A stretch of DNA of 64,000 bases from Mesorhizobium helmanticense (GCF_003034915.1 NZ_PZJX01000047.1:162325-226324), one strand, 5' to 3'. Shown: positions 1 through 9,040, counted from the stretch's first letter. Notes: generated from the sequence alone by a model not told the origin. Numbers and translations are program-made.

Positions 1-90
1 TTATTCTAGGGACTGGTCGCCGTTCTTAATGCGATTCATCGCCTCGTCGACGATTCGTTCGGTTTCAGCCGAAAAGTGGGTGAAACGGGC

Positions 91-780
91 CTAAGAGCCA
101 ATCGCTCCTTGGAATTCCTTTAGCGTTTTTTTGCTATCGCTCAAAATGCCTTCAAGCCACTCCTTTCGTAGCGCGCCTACCGCCAAGTCTGCGCATTGGA
201 TCGGCAGGAAGGTTCGCCGATTGCCGAACGCAAGCGCCTTGAAAATTTGTCCGTTCGTATCCTCCTGGTACGCGGCAAATACCCCTTCGGTCACGTCACG
301 TGGCTTCACATCATCATCGACGACAAGCGCTACTGGCTCGCCGCCTAGTTCAAGTGACACGTCCTCACGGAGTATGTTGAGCGCCATGCTGAAACAGAAG
401 TGATAAGGGTTGGCGTAGCCGGTATCCCGGTTTTTCCAGTGTTCGATATCGCAGGACGCGCCGATCCCTCGAAGTCCTGACCGTCCAACAATCTTTGAAA
501 AATGAAGGATGCAGAGCCCACCCATCTCGTGGCCTAAATTTGGGATAATATCGGCTAGGTGAAACTCATTAAGTTGGAAGGTGCGCAATCCTTCCTTCCA
601 CTCCGCTTCGGCTTTGATCCAAGCGCCTTCGCGCCCGACGAAACCGCCTACAGCATAGACGGCCCCCTTGGATGGGTCAGTCGCAGACGCATCGAAGTAG
701 GCCCTAAGCAAGGCCAAAATTCCTTCTTGTTCACCGCCGCGAAGAATGGCGGCGAGTTCACTGATCGAAACCGGAATCAT
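91..780 (-). CDS. DUF3800 domain protein, probably C-terminally truncated
   Basis: A 229-residue protein. Features typical of DUF3800 proteins, which have a predicted RNase H-like fold: an early acidic strand (AYFDAS, residues 27-32), FHLADI (73-78), an acidic patch VVDDD (153-157) and a late CADLAVGALR helix (196-205). Function is unknown; related proteins are often found in accessory and defence regions. AGGAG lies just upstream of the ATG. The stop is TAG at 91-93, and the same frame stays open for 29 more codons to a TAA at 1-3, with a plausible helical tail (FSAETERIVDEAMNRIKNG). I infer a nonsense mutation that removed the C-terminus. The family call is good; the function is not known. 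Confidence 0.7.
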   Translation of the reverse strand: MIPVSISELAAILRGGEQEGILALLRAYFDASATDPSKGAVYAVGGFVGREGAWIKAEAEWKEGLRTFQLNEFHLADIIPNLGHEMGGLCILHFSKIVGRSGLRGIGASCDIEHWKNRDTGYANPYHFCFSMALNILREDVSLELGGEPVALVVDDDVKPRDVTEGVFAAYQEDTNGQIFKALAFGNRRTFLPIQCADLAVGALRKEWLEGILSDSKKTLKEFQGAIGS

Positions 781-917
781 ATTCCGCTCCTATCAGCGTA
801 CAAGGTACGCGAAGTACGATATGTTGAATCTATTCCTGTCCCTCGCCCACGTACGGAGCGTCCCGGTCATTTGCCTCACCCGGTGCGAAAGCCTATATGC
901 CCGGGAAAGGACAAAGC

Positions 918-1340
918 ATGGCCCGCATCTACAAGACCCGCACCTGGCACGCCGAGCTTTCGCCGTCGATGGAGGAAATCGAGTTCCTGGCGCTGGAGGC
1001 CTATGCCCATCTGCCGGAGGATTTCCGTAAGCTGACCGGCGAGATCGTCATCCAGATCGCCGAATTCCCGACCGACGAGATCATGGACGATCTGTCGCTG
1101 GAAACGCCGTTCGACCTGCTCGGCCTGTTCGAGGGGCGCGGCATCGCCGAACGCTGGAATCCGCAGACCGGCGAGGGGCCGAACCGCATCACGCTCTACC
1201 GCCGCGCCATCCTCGATTATTGGTCGGAGAACGAGGAGACGCTGGGCGACATCGTCACCCATGTGCTGATCCACGAGATCGGCCACCATTTCGGCCTGTC
1301 GGACGACGACATGGAGAAGATCGAAGAGGCGGCGGAGTAA
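918..1340 (+). CDS. Metallopeptidase family protein (PF06262 zincin)
   Basis: 140 residues when started at the ATG at 918; an upstream in-frame start at 897 would add seven residues without family support. The C-terminal zinc motif HEIGHHFGLSD starts at residue 119 and has the HExxHxxGxxD pattern of the small zincin-like family once called DUF1025. Expected role: a cytoplasmic zinc-dependent peptidase of unknown substrate. No signal peptide or membrane segment is visible. It stands alone, divergent from the DUF3800 gene with about 140 bases between them. Length and motif position match the family, so the family call is firm although the biological role is not. Confidence 0.85.
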   Translation: MARIYKTRTWHAELSPSMEEIEFLALEAYAHLPEDFRKLTGEIVIQIAEFPTDEIMDDLSLETPFDLLGLFEGRGIAERWNPQTGEGPNRITLYRRAILDYWSENEETLGDIVTHVLIHEIGHHFGLSDDDMEKIEEAAE

Positions 1341-1421
1341 CGACTGCTTGAGTGCCGCGCGCAGGTCGAGAAGCGGCGCTGTCCCGCCAACATCTCAAAG
1401 GGATCTGCGTATACGGATGGC

Positions 1422-1628
1422 CTACCAATCGCTGAGCTTGGTGTCCGGTCCGTATTCCTGGCCCTCGACATCCTTCACCACGGCCTGGCCGCAACGCATG
1501 GACTTGGTCTTCTTGTCATAGGCATAGGTCGGCGAGCCGAACAGGTGCCAGCCCTTGTTCAGCGCCGCCGTCACCTTGTGGCAGAAGCTGGAATCGTCCG
1601 GAGCGGACAAAAAGCGGTAGAGTTTCAT
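1422..1628 (-). CDS. DUF1737 small protein
   Basis: 68 residues, starting MKLYRFLSAPDDSSFCHKV and continuing with a core of the type NKGWHLFGSPTYAYD, then GQAVVKDV. This is the one-domain DUF1737 protein common in alphaproteobacteria. It is cytoplasmic with no signal or membrane segment, and its function is unknown. It lies 54 bases downstream of the CitE-like gene on the same strand and may share its transcript. The short length is normal for the family. Confidence 0.8.
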   Translation of the reverse strand: MKLYRFLSAPDDSSFCHKVTAALNKGWHLFGSPTYAYDKKTKSMRCGQAVVKDVEGQEYGPDTKLSDW

Positions 1629-1682
1629 TCTTCGACCCTGTCGTGGTTGCCGTCGCCCGCGAGCACTTTGATTTAAGCATGA

Positions 1683-2558
1683 TCATGCCCCGATGGCGGC
1701 GGCCTTTGCCAGCAATTTTTCGGCCTGCGCCAGGTGCAGCCGCTCGACCATCTTGCCGTTCAGCGCAATAACGCCCTTGCCGGCATTCTCCGCCAGCCCG
1801 AAGGCATCCTTCACCGCGCGCGCCTCGGCCACTTCCTCGGCGGACGGCGCAAAGGCACGGTTGGCCGCCTCGATCTGGGCCGGGTGGATCAGCGACTTGC
1901 CGTCGAAGCCCATGGCGGCCGCTTCCGCGCATTCGCGCGCAAAGGCATCGAGGTCGCGAAAATCGTTGGACACGCCGTCGAGCATATCGAGGCCGCCGGC
2001 GCGCGCGGCCAGCACCATCTGCATCAGCCACGGCACGAGATAGCGCCGGTCCGGCGTGGCGAGAACGCCGGTGTCCTTGACCAGATCGTTCGTTCCGGCA
2101 ACGAAACAAGCAAGCCGCGAGGCCGGATCGCGGCCGAGTTCGGCGATGGCGCCGATGTTGAGCAGCGCCTTGGGCGTCTCGATCATTGCCCAGAGCTTGA
2201 CCTCGTCCGGGGCAAAATTGTCGTCGAGCACATCGCCGGCTTCCAGGATATCGCGCGGCTTGTCGACCTTGGGCAGCAGGATGCCGTCGGGCTCGCATTT
2301 GGCCACGGCCAGCAGATCGTCGGCGCCCCACTCGCTGGATAGCGCGTTGATGCGCACGATCATCTCGCAACGCCCGGGACGGTTGGCGAAAATGCCAGCC
2401 AGTTTTTCCCGTGCGGCGATCTTGTCGGCCGGGGCAACGGCATCCTCGAGATCGATGATGACGGCATCGCAGGCCAGCGACGGCAGCTTGGCCAGCGCCT
2501 TGTCGTTCGAGGCCGGGACATAGAGCACCGAGCGGCGCGGGCGATAGGTTTGCGTCAT
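1683..2558 (-). CDS. CitE-like HpcH/HpaI-family CoA lyase or thioesterase
   Basis: 291 residues from the ATG at 2558 (MTQTYRPRRSVLYVPASN); the longer open frame upstream runs into repeat DNA and is not coding. It has the family's SVLYVPAS start, DLEDAV at 36-41 (metal site), R69, MIETPKAL with E127, GTNDL at 155-159 and KSLIHPAQI at 221-229. These mark the citrate lyase beta / malyl-CoA lyase superfamily, TIM barrels that cleave or hydrolyse beta-hydroxyacyl-CoA thioesters with Mg2+. No citrate lyase alpha or gamma gene is nearby, so a (3S)-malyl-CoA thioesterase or L-malyl/beta-methylmalyl-CoA lyase role is likelier than citrate lyase. The exact substrate cannot be read from the sequence. 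Confidence 0.82.
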   Translation of the reverse strand: MTQTYRPRRSVLYVPASNDKALAKLPSLACDAVIIDLEDAVAPADKIAAREKLAGIFANRPGRCEMIVRINALSSEWGADDLLAVAKCEPDGILLPKVDKPRDILEAGDVLDDNFAPDEVKLWAMIETPKALLNIGAIAELGRDPASRLACFVAGTNDLVKDTGVLATPDRRYLVPWLMQMVLAARAGGLDMLDGVSNDFRDLDAFARECAEAAAMGFDGKSLIHPAQIEAANRAFAPSAEEVAEARAVKDAFGLAENAGKGVIALNGKMVERLHLAQAEKLLAKAAAIGA

Positions 2559-2623
2559 GTCCGATCTATGCCGCCTGAGGCCGCCTGAGGCAAGCATGCA
2601 GGGAGATCGGGCTTGCGCTCTTG

Positions 2624-2823
2624 GCTCCTCGCCCCCGTGAATGCGGGGGAGAGGTGGCCCGGCGAAGCCGGGTCGGAGAGGGGGACGACAGTCACGAAGC
2701 CAAACCCGGTGAGGGACAGGGCGCGAGACCGGGCAGAATTCGAAGTCAGTTCCCAGACGTCCCGAAGGCCCCTCTCCGTCCCGGCTTCGCCGGGCCACCT
2801 CTCCCCACTTCGTGGGGCGAGGA
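2624..2823. repeat. Intergenic inverted-repeat element (RIME-like)
   Basis: Two long complementary arms, about 2624-2684 and 2769-2823, share GAGAGGTGGCCCGGCGAAGC and its complement, separated by about 84 bases. This is the typical form of the intergenic mosaic elements of rhizobia. It fills most of the 510-base gap between the CitE-like gene and the DUF4173 gene, and I see no gene in the rest of that gap. Transcribed, it would fold into a long hairpin and could act as a transcription barrier. Confidence 0.7.
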
Positions 2824-3068
2824 ACAACTGCACGAAAACTGCACGCCCTTGCAGAAAATCTCCTCCGGTCCGCCCCGCCGCGTCCTTGCCGGCACGCGAA
2901 AGAGGTGGGCATGCAAGATCAAGAAAATCCCCGCTGGCGGCTGCCGTATCGGCTCCGAAACGAAGGCTGGTGGCTTATCGATCCACCTGGGATGCGCTCC
3001 ACCCTGCTCCCTTTCATCCCAACGCCCGCGCCGCGATATCCCGGCCGGGCGATCGCGAAGGTCCTGAT

Positions 3069-4619
3069 ATGACATCGTATCTCACGCCGAGCTATTGCAG
3101 CCGCTTCGGCGTCGCCGTGCTGCTTGCGGCCCTGGCGGATTTCCTCTTCTACGGCCAGCCCGCCGGCATCAATTTCTTCCTGTTCGCCATCCTGACCGCC
3201 GGTGCGGTCGTTGCCGTGCATCCTTCCGCTCTCAGCGACATCAGGGTCTGGTTGAAGCCTTCCGCACTGCTGGTCGCGTTGCTGCCGCTCACCGAAAATG
3301 TCAGCGTCCTGTCCGTCTCGATCGGGCTTGCGGCCCTGGCCGTCTTTGCGCTTTCGCTCACCCGGCGGCTGCGGCACAACCTTGCCCGCATTGCCGGCCA
3401 GCTCCTGGCCTTCGCGCTCGCCACGCCCTTCCGGTTCGTCCATGACTTCTTTCGCTGGCGCAGGGCGGCGCGGCAGCTTGGCCAGCGCCGCATCCGCTTC
3501 GCGGCAATCGCCGTCTGGATCATGCCGCTGGTGCTTGGCGCGGTGTTCCTGGCGCTGTTCGGCGCCGCCAATCCGGTCATCGAATATTGGTTTTCGCTGA
3601 TCGACCTCTTCGCCCTGCTCAAGCTCATCCAGCTGCCGCGGCTGTTCTTCTGGCTGGTCGTGCTTGCCGGCGTCTGGGCCTTCCTGCGGCCGCGCCTGCC
3701 GCGCTTTGCCAGGCGCATTCCGCGTCTGGCGCCGACCGCCAAAGTGCGGCCGTCGGCAAAAACCACCACCACGATCGAGGACATCGTCTTCGGCAAGGCC
3801 GCCATTTTTCGCGCGCTCGTCGTTTTCAACATCCTGTTCGTGGTGCAGACCGGGCTCGACGCCGCCTATCTCTGGGGTGGCGCGGCACTCCCCGATGGCC
3901 TGACTTACGCCGCCTATGCGCATCGTGGCGCCTATCCACTTGTTATCACGGCGCTGCTCGCCGCCGGCTTCGTGCTGGCGGCGCTGAGGCCCGGCAGCGC
4001 GACGTCAGGCGATCGGCTGATCCGCACCCTGGTCTATGCCTGGGTGGCGCAGACCATCGCGCTGGTCGTCTCGTCGATCCTGCGGCTCGACCTCTATATC
4101 GGCATCTATGCGCTGACCTACTGGCGCGTCGCCGCCTTCGTCTGGATGGGACTGGTGGCGGCGGGCCTTGCCCTGATCATCGCCCGCATCGCGCTGGAAA
4201 AACCCAATGAATGGCTCTCTTCCGCCAATCTTCTGACGCTTTCGGCGACGCTTTATGCCTGCTCGTACATCAACTTCGCCGCGCTGATCGCCAACTACAA
4301 TGTCGACCATTGTCTCGAAATGACCGGTAGGGGCACTTCGCTCGATGTCGGGTATCTGCATGCGCTGGGTCCGGGCGCCTTCCCGGCTCTCGACCGCTTC
4401 CTCGAGCATCAGGGCAGATCGATCGCCGCCGACACAGCGTCGGTTACCGCCTTGCTGAACCTTGTGGACCGGCATGAAGCAAACAAGGCTGCGTATCGCG
4501 TGGTGCAGAAAAACTGGCGGGCCTGGAGCTTTCGCAACTGGCGGCTCGATGGCTATCTCGACACGCACGGGCCGTTCGTGGTTCCTGATCGCTTCGAACG
4601 TCCCCTGTCGGGTCCCTGA
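3069..4619 (+). CDS. DUF4173 multi-pass membrane protein
   Basis: 516 residues from the ATG at 3069; an earlier in-frame start would translate through the upstream repeat and is rejected. There are about ten to twelve hydrophobic segments across the N-terminal 400 residues and a soluble C-terminal tail. The stretch YAAYAHRGAYPLVITALL is characteristic of DUF4173 proteins. Molecular function is unknown. The response-regulator ATG follows four bases after the end of this gene, so the membrane protein and the two-component system very probably form one operon. This recalls E. coli, where the CreBC system controls the membrane protein CreD, but DUF4173 is not CreD. Confidence 0.8.
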   Translation: MTSYLTPSYCSRFGVAVLLAALADFLFYGQPAGINFFLFAILTAGAVVAVHPSALSDIRVWLKPSALLVALLPLTENVSVLSVSIGLAALAVFALSLTRRLRHNLARIAGQLLAFALATPFRFVHDFFRWRRAARQLGQRRIRFAAIAVWIMPLVLGAVFLALFGAANPVIEYWFSLIDLFALLKLIQLPRLFFWLVVLAGVWAFLRPRLPRFARRIPRLAPTAKVRPSAKTTTTIEDIVFGKAAIFRALVVFNILFVVQTGLDAAYLWGGAALPDGLTYAAYAHRGAYPLVITALLAAGFVLAALRPGSATSGDRLIRTLVYAWVAQTIALVVSSILRLDLYIGIYALTYWRVAAFVWMGLVAAGLALIIARIALEKPNEWLSSANLLTLSATLYACSYINFAALIANYNVDHCLEMTGRGTSLDVGYLHALGPGAFPALDRFLEHQGRSIAADTASVTALLNLVDRHEANKAAYRVVQKNWRAWSFRNWRLDGYLDTHGPFVVPDRFERPLSGP

Positions 4620-4622
4620 TTG

Positions 4623-5315
4623 ATGCCGCATCACATCCTCGTCGCCGACGACGACCCGCATATCCGCGAGATCATCTGCTTTGCGCTGGAAAAAGCGGGG
4701 ATGAAGACGCTTCCCGTCGCCGACGGTGCGGCCGCCCTGCAGGCGATCGAGCGCCGCGCGCCCGATCTCGTCGTGCTCGACATCGGCATGCCCGAGATGG
4801 ACGGGCTGGAAGTGTGCCGGCGGCTCAGGCAGCGATCCGACGTGCCGGTGCTGTTCCTGTCCGCGCGCGACGAGGAGATCGACCGTATTCTCGGGCTGGA
4901 AATGGGCGGCGACGACTATGTCACCAAGCCGTTCAGCCCGCGTGAACTGGTCGCCCGCGTCAACGTCATCCTGCGGCGCGCCCGCCCGGCGCCGGTCGAG
5001 ATCGACGACCGGCATCTCTCGCATGGCAGGCTCACGCTGGCGCCGGCCAGCCACGCCGCCAGTTTCGACGGCAGGACGCTGGCGCTGACCGCGATCGAAT
5101 TTTCGATCCTGAAAGGGTTTCTGGCGCGCCCGGCGCACGTGCTCGACCGCGAGACGGTGATGGCCAGCGCCTATGCCGCCAACATCCATGTCGCCGGCCG
5201 CACCGTCGACAGCCATATCCGCAACATCCGCGCCAAGCTGGCGGCGGCCGGCTGCCAGGATGCGATCGAGACCGTGCACGGCGTCGGCTTCCGGCTCGGC
5301 AAATGCGGCGCGTGA
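4623..5315 (+). CDS. OmpR/PhoB-family response regulator (CreB-like)
   Basis: 230 residues from the ATG at 4623 (an in-frame TTG lies directly before it). The receiver domain occupies residues 1-120: acidic triad D9-D11, phospho-acceptor D53 in VVLDIGMPEMDG, S80 and K102. A winged-helix DNA-binding domain follows from about 130 to 228, with the usual TVDSHIRNIRAKL recognition region and HGVGFRLG wing. It should bind DNA as a dimer when phosphorylated by the overlapping histidine kinase. Target genes are unknown; the adjoining DUF4173 gene is the obvious candidate. CreB-like is my closest guess at a subgroup. Confidence 0.9.
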   Translation: MPHHILVADDDPHIREIICFALEKAGMKTLPVADGAAALQAIERRAPDLVVLDIGMPEMDGLEVCRRLRQRSDVPVLFLSARDEEIDRILGLEMGGDDYVTKPFSPRELVARVNVILRRARPAPVEIDDRHLSHGRLTLAPASHAASFDGRTLALTAIEFSILKGFLARPAHVLDRETVMASAYAANIHVAGRTVDSHIRNIRAKLAAAGCQDAIETVHGVGFRLGKCGA

Positions 5316-6907
5316 GCGCGCAAAAATGGATCGGCACCAAATGGCGGCCGCGGCTGGCCACGATCGTCGTCGCCATTCTGATCATGGTGATGGCGCTGCC
5401 GCTGGTCGGCCTGTTCTTCTTCAGGCTCTACGAGAACCAGCTGATCCGCCAGACCGAGGCCGAGCTGATCGCGCAGGGCGCGGTGCTCGCCGCCATCTAT
5501 GCGCAGGATGTGCGCGAGGCCGGCATTCCAGCCGAACGGCTTGGCGCTCCGATACCCGCGGAAGAGAGTGAATATCCGGGCAGGAGCACCGAGCTCGCCT
5601 CCCGCTACCGGCCGATCGAGCCGAGCCTCGATCTTGCCTCCGACACTGTCCTGTCGACCCGACCTGCGGTCGTCGCCGCCAGTCTCGACCCAGTCTTCGC
5701 GGCAATCGGCTCGCGTCTGTCGGGCATCCTTGCCGAGACACAGAAAACCACGCTGGCCGGCTTCCGGCTGCTCGATCCCAGGGGCGTCGTCATTGCCGGG
5801 CGCGAAGAGGTTGGGCAGTCGCTCGCCGATGTCGCGGAGGTGCGCGAGGCGCTTTCCGGCCGCTACGCCAGTGAGCTCAGGCTGCGGATCCCCGATCAGC
5901 CGGCGCCACCGCTCTATTCGGTCAGCCGGGGCACGAAAGTGCGCGTCTTCGTCGCCATGCCGGTTGCCGTGGACGGCAAGGTCGCCGGCGTCGTCTATCT
6001 GTCGCGGACGCCGAACAACATCGTCAAGCATCTCTATGGCGAACGCGGCAAGGTAACGCTCGCGGCCATCGCCATTCTCGGCGGCACGCTGCTCATCGCC
6101 TTCGTCTTCCTGCGCACCGTCAGCCGGCCGATCTATGCGCTGATGGAGCGGACAGAGCGCATCGCCGCCGGCGACCGCACGGCGATCCGGCCGCTCGACC
6201 ATCACGGCACGCGCGAGATGGCCGAGCTTTCGGCGGCTTTCCTCGACATGGCCGAAAAGCTGCATGCGCGCTCCGACAGCATCCAGACCTTCGCCACCCA
6301 TGTCTCGCATGAGCTCAAATCGCCGCTGACGGCGATCCAGGGCGCGGCGGAGCTGCTGCGCGATTCGGGCAGCGCCATGGACGAGGCCGAGCGGAAACGG
6401 TTTTCGAACAATATCGTCACCGACGCCGGACGGCTCAATCTTCTGGTGCGCCGCCTGCTCGACCTGGCGCGCGCCGAAAACCTCGCCCCCAGCGGCGAGA
6501 CCACATCGATTGGCGCCGCGCTGGCGCTGCTGCCCGTGGACAAAAGACTGGCGGTCCATGTCGAGGCGGGCGGCGACATCGGCCTGCGCATCTCGGGCGA
6601 GAACGCGGCGATCGTGCTTGCCAATCTGATCGACAATTCGGCGCGGCACGGTGCGAGCGCGGTTTCGCTCGCGGCAAGCAGCGCGGGCGGCAAGGCGACG
6701 GTTCTGGTGAGCGACGACGGCGCCGGCATTTCGCCGAGCAACCGGGACCGCATCTTCGAGCCATTCTTCACCACGCGCCGCGATTCCGGCGGCACCGGCA
6801 TGGGGCTCGGTATCGTGCTGGCCCTCCTGAAAGCGCATGATGGCACGATCCGGCTGGTTGACTCCAGGCGCGGCACGCGCTTCGAGATAACCTTGCCGGT
6901 CGTTTGA
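5303..6907 (+). CDS. Membrane sensor histidine kinase (CreC-like)
   Basis: 534 residues from the ATG at 5303, overlapping the regulator by 13 bases; a GTG at 5312 giving a 4-base overlap is an equally good start. One membrane helix lies at about 20-41, then an extracytoplasmic sensor region to about 250, a second helix at about 252-272, a HAMP-like linker, and an H-box HVSHELKSPLTAIQGAAELL with H336. The N-box is NLIDNSARHG (N445), G1 is DDGAG (471-475) and G2 is GGTGMGLGI (496-504). All catalytic motifs are intact. It should autophosphorylate and pass phosphate to D53 of the overlapping regulator. The signal sensed is unknown. Confidence 0.9.
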   Translation: MRRVSAQKWIGTKWRPRLATIVVAILIMVMALPLVGLFFFRLYENQLIRQTEAELIAQGAVLAAIYAQDVREAGIPAERLGAPIPAEESEYPGRSTELASRYRPIEPSLDLASDTVLSTRPAVVAASLDPVFAAIGSRLSGILAETQKTTLAGFRLLDPRGVVIAGREEVGQSLADVAEVREALSGRYASELRLRIPDQPAPPLYSVSRGTKVRVFVAMPVAVDGKVAGVVYLSRTPNNIVKHLYGERGKVTLAAIAILGGTLLIAFVFLRTVSRPIYALMERTERIAAGDRTAIRPLDHHGTREMAELSAAFLDMAEKLHARSDSIQTFATHVSHELKSPLTAIQGAAELLRDSGSAMDEAERKRFSNNIVTDAGRLNLLVRRLLDLARAENLAPSGETTSIGAALALLPVDKRLAVHVEAGGDIGLRISGENAAIVLANLIDNSARHGASAVSLAASSAGGKATVLVSDDGAGISPSNRDRIFEPFFTTRRDSGGTGMGLGIVLALLKAHDGTIRLVDSRRGTRFEITLPVV

Positions 6908-6908
6908 G

Positions 6909-6982
6909 TTTGAGCATGATCTTGTCCGAAAACCGGTACCCACTTTTTGCTGGCGCTGACCTTCGGTTCGGGATCATGCTCT
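6909..6982. repeat. Short dispersed palindromic repeat
   Basis: An imperfect palindrome from TTTGAGCATGATCTTGTCCG to GGGATCATGCTCTA. Related copies occur in this window near 20945-21000, 33213-33260 and 56408-56450, sharing the AAAACCGG / CACTTTT core or the GATCATGCT end. These match short extragenic palindromes common in Mesorhizobium and relatives. It lies just after the kinase gene and may work as a terminator or RNA-stability hairpin. Confidence 0.65.
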
Positions 6983-7002
6983 AGAATTGGAGAGGCGAAA
7001 GA

Positions 7003-8169
7003 GTGCGCTACGACATCGTCATCATCGGTGGGGCCATCGTCGGCTCCTCGGTCGCCTATTATCTGCGCGAGGAGGGGTTTTCGGGCTCGATTGCGCTGGT
7101 CGAGCGCGATCCGCAATTCGCCCACGCGGCGACGACGCTGTCCTGCGCTTCCATCCGCCAGCAATTCTCGATCCCCGAAAACATCCGCCTGTCGCAGTTC
7201 ACGCTGAAACTGTTCCGGCGGCTGACGGAGGTTTTCGGCGCCGATGCCGATATCGGCTTTCGCGAAGGCGGCTATCTCATCCTGGCCGGCGAGAACGGCC
7301 TGCCGATCCTTAGAGCGAACCACGAGGCGCAGATGGCCGAGGGCGCCGACATCCTGCTGGAAGATGCCGATCAGCTCACACTCCGCTTCCCGTGGCTGTC
7401 GGTAGAAGGCATCACCGCCGGCGCCTATGGCCGCAGCGGCGAGGGCTGGTTCGACGCGCATGCGATGCTGATGCTGTTCCGCAAGGCGCTGCGCGAGAAA
7501 AAGATCGATTTCATCACCGCCGATGTCACCGGCATCGAGCGGCAGGGTGATCGGGTCACCGGCGTCAGCCTCGACAATGGCGAGAGGCTAGAAGCCGGCA
7601 TCGTCGTCAACGCCGCCGGGCCGAATGCCGGCAAGGTCGCCGGCATGGCCGGGCTTTCGCTGCCGGTCGAGCCGCGCAAACGCAACGTCTTCGTCTTCGA
7701 GGCGCGCGAGAAATATGCCGACATGCCGCTGCTGGTCGATCCCAGCGGTATCTATGTCCGGCCGGAAGGCTCGGTCTACATCACCGGCGGCGCCGAGCCG
7801 GAAGAGGGCGACGGCCCGGCTGACCCGAAGGATTTCGAGCCGGACTGGCCGCTGTTCGAAGAGGTGATCTGGCCGGTGCTGGCGACCCGCATTCCGGCCT
7901 TCGAGGCGATCAAGCCGACGCGCGCCTGGGCCGGGCACTACGACTACAACACGCTCGACCAGAACGCGGTGATCGGCCCGCATCCTGAGGTGACGAATTT
8001 CCTGTTCGCCAACGGGTTTTCCGGCCATGGCCTGCAGCAGGCGCCGGCGGTCGGCAAGGCGCTGGCCGAGCTGATCGTGCATGGCGGTTACAGGACGGTG
8101 GATTGCTCGGCGTTCGGGTATGAGCGCGTTGCCGAGGGAAGGGCGTTCCGGGAGTTGAATGTGATTTGA
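7003..8169 (+). CDS. FAD-dependent oxidoreductase (DAO/GlpO family)
   Basis: 388 residues from a GTG start at 7003, preceded by GGAGAGG at good spacing. The N-terminus MRYDIVIIGGAIVGSSVAYY holds the dinucleotide-binding GGAxxG motif. A later NAAGPNAGKVAGMAGL stretch and a C-terminal GFSGHGLQQAPAVGKALAEL block are typical of the DAO family (sarcosine, glycine and D-amino-acid oxidases; the C-terminal block also fits FOXRED1-like proteins). It probably oxidises an amine or 2-hydroxy acid in the cytoplasm using FAD. The substrate cannot be deduced and no partner dehydrogenase subunit is adjacent. Confidence 0.82.
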   Translation: MRYDIVIIGGAIVGSSVAYYLREEGFSGSIALVERDPQFAHAATTLSCASIRQQFSIPENIRLSQFTLKLFRRLTEVFGADADIGFREGGYLILAGENGLPILRANHEAQMAEGADILLEDADQLTLRFPWLSVEGITAGAYGRSGEGWFDAHAMLMLFRKALREKKIDFITADVTGIERQGDRVTGVSLDNGERLEAGIVVNAAGPNAGKVAGMAGLSLPVEPRKRNVFVFEAREKYADMPLLVDPSGIYVRPEGSVYITGGAEPEEGDGPADPKDFEPDWPLFEEVIWPVLATRIPAFEAIKPTRAWAGHYDYNTLDQNAVIGPHPEVTNFLFANGFSGHGLQQAPAVGKALAELIVHGGYRTVDCSAFGYERVAEGRAFRELNVI

Positions 8170-8190
8170 TGGCTGGCGCGGCGCCTTGTT

Positions 8191-8403
8191 CCTTCGTCAT
8201 TCCAGGGCGGAGCAGGAGCGAAGCGACGTCGCGGAGACCCTGGAATCCATGCCGTTACTACTGCCCAAGGGCGTTAGCGGTGCAGAATGAAGGCTGCGCC
8301 GACCCGCGATAAAAGTTCTGCACCCCGCGACGCTTCGACATCACGGCATGGATCCTGGGGTCTTCGCTCCGCTTCGCGTTCGCTTCGCCCCAGGATGACG
8401 AAT
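8191..8403. repeat. Intergenic repeat element, family B copy 1
   Basis: Inverted arms at about 8191-8256 and 8339-8403 (CTTCGTCATTCCAGGGCGGA and its diverged complement ending CCCCAGGATGACGAA) surround a core with AATCCATGCCGTTAC and TTCTGCACC. A second copy with the same core lies at 10659-10820. The element fills most of the gap between the FAD oxidoreductase and GNAT genes, and I see no gene in it. Confidence 0.7.
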
Positions 8404-8461
8404 ATGGATTAAGCCGCCAGCCAGCCCGCATCCAGATAAGCCTGCAGCCAGTCCAGCTCCG

Positions 8462-8884
8462 TCAGCCCTTGCGGCCGAACCAGAAGGCGTCCGCCATGCG
8501 CTTCATGCCGATGCCTTCATAGAAGCCGACGGCGTCGGGCATGGAGATCAGGCTGATGGCGACCGATGGCCCGAGCTGCCGGCGTGTCTCGTCCATCAGG
8601 CCCTTGCCGACGCCGAGCCCCTGCGCCGCCTGAGAAACGGCAAGGTCCGAAATATAACAGACCCAGGAAAAATCGGTGAGGCCGCGGGCGACACCGATCA
8701 AGGGCTTGCCTTCGATGTCGAGGCGCGCCGTCAGCACCAGGTTGGCGCCGGCAAGCATCGCCTTCAAGCGGGCTTCATCATCGACCGGGCGCGTCTCGCC
8801 GAGGCCGGACTCCACCAGTACGCGGCGGAACTCGGCCGCGTCGAGGGCCGGCTCGCTGGCATAGAGGACGTGCTGTTCGCTCAT
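8462..8884 (-). CDS. GNAT-family N-acetyltransferase
   Basis: 140 residues from the ATG at 8884 (MSEQHVLYASEPALDAAEF); the open frame upstream is antisense to leuD. The GNAT core shows VCYISDLAVSQAAQGLGVGK (strand beta-4 and the acetyl-CoA pyrophosphate loop QGLGVG), then a late VGFYEGIGM helix. It should transfer acetyl from acetyl-CoA to an unknown amine. It is divergent from leuD with about 156 bases between their starts, so both promoters must lie there. Single-domain and full length. Confidence 0.8.
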   Translation of the reverse strand: MSEQHVLYASEPALDAAEFRRVLVESGLGETRPVDDEARLKAMLAGANLVLTARLDIEGKPLIGVARGLTDFSWVCYISDLAVSQAAQGLGVGKGLMDETRRQLGPSVAISLISMPDAVGFYEGIGMKRMADAFWFGRKG

Positions 8885-9040
8885 GGCAGCCAGATTGCAA
8901 CAAGGAGCAGCGATTTCGAAGCCATTTTTTTGCTCGCCCTTTGCTCCGCGGCTGTGCACAAACAGTTGCCTTTTATTTGCCCGCGGCTTTGTGTAAACCG
9001 GCGGCAGCAAATCCCCCGCAACGAAACTCGGGCAAAAACC

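Noticed and set aside
2613..3068. N-terminal extension of the DUF4173 protein
   Set aside because: It translates through an intergenic repeat and is poor in hydrophobic residues; the membrane protein starts naturally at 3069.
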